This document shows, one piece after another, positions 57,131 to 64,000 of a stretch of DNA of 64,000 nt. The translations under genes were made by a program, and so were the position numbers. Origin of the DNA: Gigantopelta aegis (lineage: Eukaryota; Mollusca; Gastropoda; Neomphalida; Peltospiridae); contig NC_054712.1 in assembly GCF_016097555.1 (NCBI RefSeq), positions 59,698,150 through 59,762,149 on the forward strand, written 5' to 3'. The number at the start of each line of letters is the position of its first letter. Position 1 is the first letter of the stretch. Under the pieces are notes generated by a model, which was not told the DNA's origin, ran no database searches, and saw only the letters and a list, made by a program, of their open reading frames with translations.

Positions 57131-57740
57131 TTAAAGGTGTTATCTCAAAGTTGCATAATGACAGCTATTGCAAATCATGTTTTTATTAAATTTTGCTTTA
57201 ACATTTAAAGACTACACCTTTAACTATATGCCCATAAATGGTTATAGGAAATAATTTTATCTACTAGTAGAAAATATGTTTTTATTGGAGAATCTTTATC
57301 ACAAGACCGGCCTCGATGGCGTCGTGGCAGGCAATCGGTCTACAGGCTGGTAGGTACAGGGTTCAGATCCCAGTCGAGGCATGGGATTTTTAATCTGGAT
57401 ACCGACTCCAAACCCTGAGTGAGTGCTCCGCAAGGCTCAATGGGTAGGTGTAAACCACTTGCACCGACCAGTGATCCATAACTGGTTCAACAAAGGCCAT
57501 GGTTTGTGCTATCCTGCCTGTGGGAAGAGCAAATAAAAGATCCCTTGCTGCCTATCAGAAGAGTAGCCTATGTAGTGGCGACAGCGGGTTTCCTCTCAAA
57601 ACCTGTGTGGTCCTGAACCATATGTCTGACGCCATATAATCGTAAATAAAATGTGTTGAGTGCGTCGTTAAATAAAACACTTCTTTCTTTCTTTACCACA
57701 AACAGATGCTTACATATAACTTCTGATATAGCACCTTTAA
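57131..57740. mobile_element. TTAA-flanked MITE carrying a SINE
   Basis: The left end is TTAAAGGTGTTATCTCAAAG. The complement of the right end is TTAAAGGTGCTATATCAGAA, imperfect inverted repeats with TTAA at 57131-57134 and 57737-57740. Without the SINE it is about 215 bp. It lies in the middle of the 54817-58189 element. Confidence 0.65.
57304..57693 (+). mobile_element. SINE S2, complete
   Basis: Nearly identical to 51586-51977: head CCGGCCTCGATGGCGTCGTG, B-box-like GGTTCAGATCCCAGTCGAGG, tail GCGTCGTTAAATAAAACACT and (TTTC)n. Flanks CTTTATCACAAGA and CTTTACCACAAAC look like a target duplication with one change. Confidence 0.9.
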
Positions 57741-58194
57741 ATGGTTGCAAGATTGTGTAAATTTCTAATGTACTAATATTGAATTTACATGTATGTTCAC
57801 TAAATATGCTGGTCATAATTAATAATATATGCTGCAATTCAAAATAATCAATTAACTTGCAGTTTTAAATTAAAAGTTTGTTTAATGGTAAATGAAATTG
57901 ACACATATGGACCAAAATGTGTTATAGTCTGTTCCAATAAAGGTCACAAATCTCCTGTTTACCGACACTTTAATTTTAATTTCAAGAGTAAACACCACCT
58001 TGTACATCAATGAGAGCCCAAACAAGTGGATGCTCAATTAGGTAGAGTATCATTAAATAGATATTTACAAAATATTTACTTGTCAGTTTAATATGAAAGA
58101 AATAATTGACGAAAATCATTTTTATTCTATTTCCGACACTACTTTAGTCCGGCTTGGCTAGTGAAATATTTTCGATTTCTGTACCCCTGACACT

Positions 58195-59720
58195 GTTAAA
58201 ATCTCACTTCTTTGCAAATGTTAAACATTTTATAGTTGAGATGTTTGGCGCTTTTACTAAATTCCTAGATGACCTCACGCCCTCTGCAGCCATTTATCTT
58301 GATTCTTTTTATTTCCTTATAGCAAGCTATTTATAGTTAAGCACATTTTTACAGCCCTGACAGTGCCAGAAAGTTCTCATGTCTTTTTCTTGAAGTTTCC
58401 TTCAGTAAATAAACAAAACTAGTTGAATGTGACGAGATAGATTGTGCTCTGTATTCAGTTGCTACTTAAGATTCCACACCACCATCTCAATGATGTTACT
58501 TTTTATAGCAGCTTAGGAAATAGGTCTTTATTGAAAAATTAAAATATAAAAATATATTTTCAAATATTTTTTGATGATTACAAGTAGGCTGACAACTGTA
58601 GGAAATAAATAAATCAATGGTATAAGTTACAACTAACCACTATCAATTAGAGCTGGGCGGTATACCATATACCTGTATAGGGTATACCGTTTGGTATCAG
58701 TATCATGTCAATACTGATTTACCGTACTGAGCAAATTTCAAAATACCAAACTTTTGGTGTTGAAAAATGTTATCTGCCAGTTAGTAAAGCACTGACAATA
58801 TATCTGATGAACATAAACTAGCTGAAAAGAAGAGAGAGGTGAGGGCCTTGTGTATGAAATGTAATTTTATTTAGATGAAATTGGCTGGTGAGACGTAACT
58901 TGGGCATGCATTTATATTTGTAACAGGTGTTTGGGTTATTTAAAGCTCCAATTCTCAAAGGCCTGTGATACTGATAGCGAACGTTTCAAACCACCCAGCT
59001 CTACTAACAGTTAACCACTCACTCACTGTCCTTGGCAGACAGTCCAAATAGTTGAGATGTGTGCCCAAGACAGCGTGCTTGAACAGTTATTGGATATAAG
59101 CACGGATATAAGTATATTTAAAGCAAAGAAAGTTATTTGTTATTTTTATTACACAATAGTAATAAAGTTGTGCATGTGGTGTGCTTCCAGTTATGTGACA
59201 GCAAAATGAAGTGATGCTCATGCTTAAGGGTGGTCAACCAATACTGAATATTTTGCATGGTGGTTACCAAGTGACTGCACTTCATAAAAATAGTAGCCAT
59301 CTGGTTCTTTCAATGCTATATTATTTTTCACAGAATTCTAGTCCTAATATAGAAATTGAAATGAAATGTATGCAGTTGTAAATTGAGGTGTGCCACCTTA
59401 AGGAGCCATTCACATCTATCTACATGTTTACAAGCATGTAAACATTATGTTGGTAAGGTGGGGATTAATGGCAATGTTTACTTTTAAAATGGTTAAACAT
59501 CTTAAATGTAGTATGGGATGGGGGAGGGGGATAGAGGAGCAACTACCCCATCCCCCTCTAGTACTGGAGCAAATCTTTGAATTTGGGCAAAAACGATAGA
59601 GACATTGGGGCACAATATTTGTTGTAATCCATGTTAAATGCATAGTGATTCATTTGTTACTTTGTAACCCTATATAGCTGTTTGATAGTAATGTTATTAT
59701 GAATAAACATTGTTATCTAG
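58195..59720. other. AT-rich sequence, nothing recognised
   Basis: No exon or repeat array was recognised. A self-complementary stretch, GCGGTATACCATATACC with GGTATACCGTTTGGTATC, lies at about 58655-58710, probably the end of a small degraded MITE. It would be CMIP intron if the gene extends across it. Confidence 0.4.
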
Positions 59721-59723
59721 AGT

Positions 59724-59990
59724 CAGGCTGATCCCCATGGGTGGGTCCATTGGGGTATTTCTCGTCACATCCAGTGCACCACGACTGGTGTATCAAAGGC
59801 CGTGGTATGTGCTATCCTGTCTGGGATGATGCATATAAAAGATCCCTTGCTACTAATGGGAAAATGTAGTGGGTTTCTTCTCTATGACTGTGTCAAAAAT
59901 GACCATATGTTTGACATCCAATAGCTGATGATTAATATATAAATGTGCTCTAGTGGTGTCGTTAAACAAAACAAACTGTATTTATTTTTT
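59724..59990 (+). mobile_element. SINE S1, head truncated
   Basis: Begins in the head at GGCTGATCCCCATGGGTGGG, body GGCCGTGGTATGTGCTATCC and ATATAAAAGATCCCTTGCTA, tail GTGCTCTAGTGGTGTCGTTA then AACAAAACAAAC. The first ~40 bases of the tRNA-like head are missing. Confidence 0.85.
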
Positions 59991-60118
59991 AGATTAAGGC
60001 ATTTTTGTTCAATTCGGGCAAAAATCAGCCTCCCCCTGTACAAAAATAGGAGACTGTTAAAAATGTTGTCACGGTAGTTCTTGCAAAATCAAAATTGTTC
60101 ATGAACACTTTTATAACA

Positions 60119-60400
60119 AAGTTTGTTTTGTTTAATGATTCAGCTAGAACACATTGATTTATGAATCATCGGCCATTGAATGTCAAACATTTGGTAATTT
60201 TTACATACATGTAGTCTTAGAGAGGAAACCTGCTACATTTTCCCACTATAGTCAGGATGGCACATACCACAGCCTTTGATATACCAGTCATGGGACACTG
60301 ACTGGAATGAGAAATAGCCCAATGGGCCGACCAATGGGCATCGATCTGAAACTGACCACGCATGAAGTGAGCACTTTACTACTGGACTATATGAAGAAGA
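60119..60400 (-). mobile_element. SINE S1
   Basis: Tail complement GTTTGTTTTGTTTAATGATT, body ATTGAATGTCAAACATTTGG and CAGGATGGCACATACCACAG, head complement CACTTTACTACTGGACTAT. A short deletion removes the GGGATCTTTTATATGC box. Confidence 0.85.
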
Positions 60401-60419
60401 AGATGTAGCAAAATTGAGT

Positions 60420-62455
60420 ACATCCTAATTAAATGTTTGTCACACTTGATAATTATGGATGCATGCCCTTTAAGGCCAATCTGTTTAGAGGAATGTAGAT
60501 ACCATTGATATAAACATTAAATGTTTGTCACACTTGGTAATTATGGATGCATGCCCTTTAAGGCCAATCTGTTTAGAGGAATGTAGATACCATTGATATA
60601 AACATTAAATGTTTGTCACACTTGATAATTATGAATGCATGCCCTTTAAGGCCAATCTGTTTAGAGGAATGTAGGTACCATTGATATAAACATTAAATGT
60701 TTGTCACACTTGATAATTATGAATGCATGCCCTTTAAGGCCAATCTGTTTAGAGGAATGTAGATACCATTGATATAAACATTAAATGTTTGTCACACTTG
60801 GTAATTATGGATGCATGCCCTTTAAGGCCAATCTGTTTAGAGGAATGTAGATACCATTGATATAAACATTAAATGTTTGTCACACTTGGTAATTATGGAT
60901 GCATGCCCTTTAAGGCCAATCTGTTTAGAGGAATATAGATACCATTGATATAAACATTAAATGTTTGTCACACTTGGTAATTATGGATGCATGCCCTTTA
61001 AGGCCAATCTGTTTAGAGGAATGTAGATACCATTGATATAAATATTAAATGTTTGTCCAACTTGGTAATTATGGATGCATGCCCTTTAAGGCCAATCTGT
61101 TTAGAGGAATGTAGATACCATTGATATAAACATTAAATGTTTGTCCAACTTGGTAATTATGGATGCTTGCCCTTTAAGGCCAATCTGTTTAGAGGAATGT
61201 AGATACCATTGATATAAACATTAAATGTTTGTCCAACTTGGTAATTATGGATGCATGCCCTTTAAGACCAATCTGTTTAGAGGAATGTAGATACCATTGA
61301 TATAAACATTAAATGTTTGTCCAACTTGGTAATTATGGATGCATGCCCTTTAAGGCCAATCTGTTTAGAGGAATGTAGATACCATTGATATAAACATTAA
61401 ATGTTTGTCCAACTTGGTAATTATGGATGCATGCCCTTTAAGGCCAATCTGTTTAGAGGAATGTAGATACCATTGATATAAACATTAAATGTTTGTCCAA
61501 CTTGGTAATTATGGATGCTTGCCCTTTAAGGCCAATCTGTTTAGAGGAATGTAGATACCATTGATATAAACATTAAATGTTTGTCCAACTTGGTAATTAT
61601 GGATGCATGCCCTTTAAGACCAATCTGTTTAGAGGAATGTAGATACCATTGATATAAACATTAAATGTTTGTCACACTTGGTAATTATGAATGCATGCCC
61701 TTTAAGGCCAATCTGTTTAGAGGAATGTAGATACCATTGATATAAACATTAAATGTTTGTCACACTTGATAATTATGGATGCATGCCCTTTAAGGCCAAT
61801 CTGTTTAGAGGAATGTAGATACCATTGATATAAACATTAAATGTTTGTCACACTTGATAATGGATGCATGCCCTTTAAGGCCAATCTGTTTAGAGGAATG
61901 TAGATACCATTGATATAAACATTAAATGTTTGTCACACTTGGTAATTATGGATGCATGCCCTTTAAGGCCATTCTGTTTAGAGGAATGTAGATACCATTG
62001 ATATAAACATTAAATGTTTGTCACACTTGATAATTATGAATGCATGCCCTTTAAGGCCAATCTGTTTAGAGGAATGTAGGTACCATTGATATAAACATTA
62101 AATGTTTGTCACACTTGATAATTATGAATGCATGCCCTTTAAGGCCAATCTGTTTAGAGGAATGTAGATACCATTGATATAAACATTAAATGTTTGTCAC
62201 ACTTGGTAATTATGGATGCATGCCCTTTAAGGCCAATCTGTTTAGAGGAATGTAGATACCATTGATATAAACATTAAATGTTTGTCACACTTGGTAATTA
62301 TGGATGCATGCCCTTTAAGGCCAATCTGTTTAGAGGAATATAGATACCATTGATATAAACATTAAATGTTTGTCACACTTGGTAATTATGGATGCATCCC
62401 CTTTACGGCCAATCTGTTTAGAGGAATGTAGATACCATTGATATAAACATTAAAG
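60420..62455. repeat. satellite, 88-bp unit
   Basis: About 23 units with TTAAATGTTTGTCACACTTG, GTAATTATGGATGCATGCCC, TTTAAGGCCAATCTGTTTAG, AGGAATGTAGATACCATTGA and TATAAACA. Unit starts at 60430 and 60518 give 88 bp. Two unit classes occur: CACACTTG outside and CCAACTTG in the middle (about 61050-61660). Rare variants (GTAGGTACC, GAATATAGATACC) recur in the same order near 60670-60940 and 62080-62340, showing block duplication. Units are very similar, so the array is young. Confidence 0.95.
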
Positions 62456-62618
62456 TAAATGGAAAAAAATAGCGGGTTGGGTTCTAAGCTGCTACATAGT
62501 TCTGCATGAAATTTGTTGTGATCCTAATTTTAGTAGCACTTTAAAATCTGATTTTATGGAGTTTATTCGAACTTCCCTAAGCCCACAACCATACGGTCGT
62601 ATATACACCACATAAATA
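62456..62618. other. spacer between satellite and Tc1 copy 2
   Basis: About 160 bases of unique-looking sequence. No feature was recognised. Confidence 0.5.
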
Positions 62619-64000
62619 TACTCTTCAAAAGAAGAAACGCAAAACCACATTGTCGTAACATTTGGAGAATTGATTTAATTATTGAATGGTGAGTCCGATA
62701 ATTACCAAATGTTGCAGGATTGTTCACAATTCACTCTAGTCCATTGTGAGTAAGTGATAGGACACACCACCAAGGACAAGGTCATCTAGAGTCGATACCG
62801 GGTGTGGCCTCCGCGTGTGTTGACAACTGCCTGGCACCGCCTGCCCATTGAAGCAACCAGAGTACGGATGACGTCCCGGGGGATGGTGGCCCACTCGGCC
62901 TGCAAGGCTGCTGCCAGCTCGGGCAGGGTCTGGGGCTGTGGTTGTCGCTGTCGGAGGCGTCGGTCCAACTCGTCCCATAGATGCTCAATTGGGTTCAAAT
63001 CCGGTGATATCGATGGCCAAGGAAGGACATTAATGTTGTTGTTCTGTAGGAAAGCCGTTGTGAGACGTGCTGTGTGAGGCCTGGCGTTGTCATGTTGGAA
63101 CACTGCGTTGGCGTTGGCCATAACTGGAACAATGCGTGGCCGGAGGATCTGGTCAATGTAGCCCTGTGCATTCAGGTTGCCCTGCACGTGGACCAGGTCA
63201 GTTCTGCCAGTGTGTGAGATGGCTGCCCACACCATGACACTACCCCCGCCGAATCTGTCCACTTCCTGCACGCAGTTTGCCGCATAACGTTCACCACGAC
63301 GCCTATACACGCGACATCTTCCATCATGACGTCGGAGCAGAAATCGGGACTCGTCACTGAACCACACCTGTCTCCATCGCAGTTGAGGCCATTGTCGATG
63401 AATCTGGCACCACTGCAGTCGGAGTCGACGGTGTTGTGGTGTTAAGATGACACCTCGAACTGGACGTCTGGCACGAATTTCTACCTCACGTAGGCGGTTC
63501 CGTACGGTCTGGTCGGATATCCTGCGCAAACCTGGTATTGCTGCGGCTGTGGAGGTGGCAGTAGTCAATCGTTCCCGAAGGTGGCGTACCCGGATGTAGC
63601 GGTCCTGCCCGGGGGTAGTGACCCGTGATCGACCGGATCTAGGGAGGTCACGTGTTGATCCATGTTGCTGGTAACGGTCCCACAGTCTGGAGATGGTGCT
63701 TGGGGACACATGGAATGCCCTGGCAACGGCCGTTCTGGATTCGCCTGCGTCTAGTCGGCCGATGGCATTGTTTCTCTGCGGTTCACTGAGACGTGGCATG
63801 TCCTTGATTGTCAACTGTCGGCCAGATACAGAGGCCAGGCAAGCGAACACCCTGCACTTTTATACTGTCGGTGTTCATGTTGCACGTGCAGACAACGCAC
63901 ATGCAGTGGTGACATGGTTTGCACGTGGCTGCGTTTTTGCGAATATTCACATTTTGGAACTTTATTGTACAGTAGCTGCGTTTTATCGAATGTAACCGTG
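62619..64000 (-). mobile_element. Tc1-like transposon, copy 2, cut by the window end
   Basis: The left end TACTCTTCAAAAGAAGAAAC at an ATA/TA site is identical to copy 1. The sequence follows copy 1 almost base for base to 64000. The right inverted repeat is expected roughly 100-120 bases beyond the window. It differs from copy 1 by a 36-bp segment and only a few substitutions. Confidence 0.93.
62786..63799 (-). CDS. Tc1-family DD34E transposase, copy 2, full length
   Basis: 337 codons from the ATG at 63799 (MPRLSEPQRNN), a normal length for Tc1 transposases. It has the bipartite helix-turn-helix region, the linker RARRPVRGVIL that copy 1 lacks, and the triad D (FSDESRF), D (QHDNARPHTA), E (LNPIEHLWDEL) with DD34E spacing. 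No stop or frame change interrupts it. The other visible protein difference is PRIVPVM here against PHIVPVM in copy 1. Base composition is GC-richer than the surroundings, as usual for a recently arrived transposon. It could supply transposase for both copies. Confidence 0.95.
   Translation of the reverse strand: MPRLSEPQRNNAIGRLDAGESRTAVARAFHVSPSTISRLWDRYQQHGSTRDLPRSGRSRVTTPGQDRYIRVRHLRERLTTATSTAAAIPGLRRISDQTVRNRLREVEIRARRPVRGVILTPQHRRLRLQWCQIHRQWPQLRWRQVWFSDESRFLLRRHDGRCRVYRRRGERYAANCVQEVDRFGGGSVMVWAAISHTGRTDLVHVQGNLNAQGYIDQILRPRIVPVMANANAVFQHDNARPHTARLTTAFLQNNNINVLPWPSISPDLNPIEHLWDELDRRLRQRQPQPQTLPELAAALQAEWATIPRDVIRTLVASMGRRCQAVVNTRGGHTRYRL

Larger units (their letters stand above)
54817..58189. 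mobile_element. 3.4-kb CAGGGG-ended element with 5-bp target duplication, carrying three insertions
   Basis: The left end is CAGGGGCGCC and the right end GTACCCCTG, flanked by ACACT on both sides (54812-54816 and 58190-58194). Inverted subterminal blocks match: 55255-55350 plus 56813-56985 against 57893-58155 (AAAATGATTTTCATTGATTA, AACAGACTATAACACATTTT, AGAGTAAACACCACCTTGTA as complement). Inserts are a Tc1 transposon, a TTAA MITE and a SINE. No transposase of its own was recognised. CAGGGG ends resemble hAT, and the 5-bp duplication resembles hAT5. Confidence 0.75.

Noticed and set aside
60420-62455. CRISPR-like regular repeats
   Set aside because: Units are contiguous and near-identical over the full 88 bp, without unique spacers, in an animal genome. 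The same applies to the 31-, 43-, 45-, 51- and 68-bp arrays.
42483-64000. Later exons of CMIP on the plus strand
   Set aside because: I looked for the PH-domain continuation and leucine-rich repeats by eye and saw none. This does not exclude short exons.

Overview
This window is animal genomic DNA: intron-containing genes in AT-rich sequence crowded with minisatellites, SINEs, LINE fragments and small inverted-repeat transposons. The tRNA-headed SINEs, whose 3' tails read GTCGTTAAACAAAAC or CGTCGTTAAATAAAAC, are of a kind I associate with molluscs, probably a marine gastropod. That assignment is from memory and no search was run. I saw no bacterial genes, CRISPR array, rRNA or free-standing tRNA gene, and no LTR retroelement, Polinton or viral fossil.

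Two host genes are supported. (1) UBE2C, the cell-cycle ubiquitin-conjugating E2 enzyme, lies on the minus strand. Four coding exons (11535-11656, 12499-12703, 17118-17204, 18074-18101) join in phase into an almost complete protein. The short N-terminal exon is unresolved, with candidates at 27334-27404 and 25243-25286. (2) A CMIP (C-Maf-inducing protein) homologue begins on the plus strand with a 104-codon first exon at 37440-37751. No later CMIP exon was recognised, so 37.75-64 kb is probably its first intron. The two genes appear to point away from each other.

Layout. 0-1.4 kb: duplicated unit and a GC-rich 20-bp array. 1.4-3.6 kb: SINE and AT-rich DNA. 3.6-4.7 kb: 43-bp array. 4.8-6.4 kb: inverted-repeat transposon. 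7.0-7.8 kb: CAGGG-ended element with internal tandem repeats. 8.0-9.7 kb: 68-bp array split by a TA-flanked element. 11.5-18.1 kb: UBE2C, whose intron holds a three-level nest (SINE in a long-inverted-repeat transposon in a TTAA element). 18.3-25 kb: RNase H LINE, SINE, Tigger/pogo relic, another LINE 3' end and CAGTG/CAGGG elements. 28-32.2 kb: two more LINE relics, one carrying a TTAA MITE. 33.1-34.0 kb: 51-bp array. 34.3-35.4 kb: SINE-in-SINE. 35.6-36.9 kb: diverged duplication upstream of CMIP. 38.1-41.9 kb: TTAA element inside a SINE and tandemly amplified SINE heads. 41.9-42.5 kb: 31-bp array. 43.6-48.1 kb: 45-bp array of about 80 units with an embedded LINE tail. 48.8-50.85 kb: two more inverted-repeat elements. 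51.6-58.2 kb: SINE, inverted-repeat element, and a 3.4-kb element carrying a Tc1 transposon, a TTAA MITE and a SINE. 60.4-62.5 kb: 88-bp array. 62.6-64 kb: a second, more complete Tc1 transposon running off the window.

The main interest is the record of insertion history. At least eight insertions can be read with target duplications, several checked against an uninterrupted copy within the window. A set of CAGGG/CAGTG-ended elements shares 5-bp target duplications, unlike the usual 8 bp of hAT elements. Long open frames in the 45-bp and 51-bp arrays follow from unit lengths divisible by three and are not called as genes.
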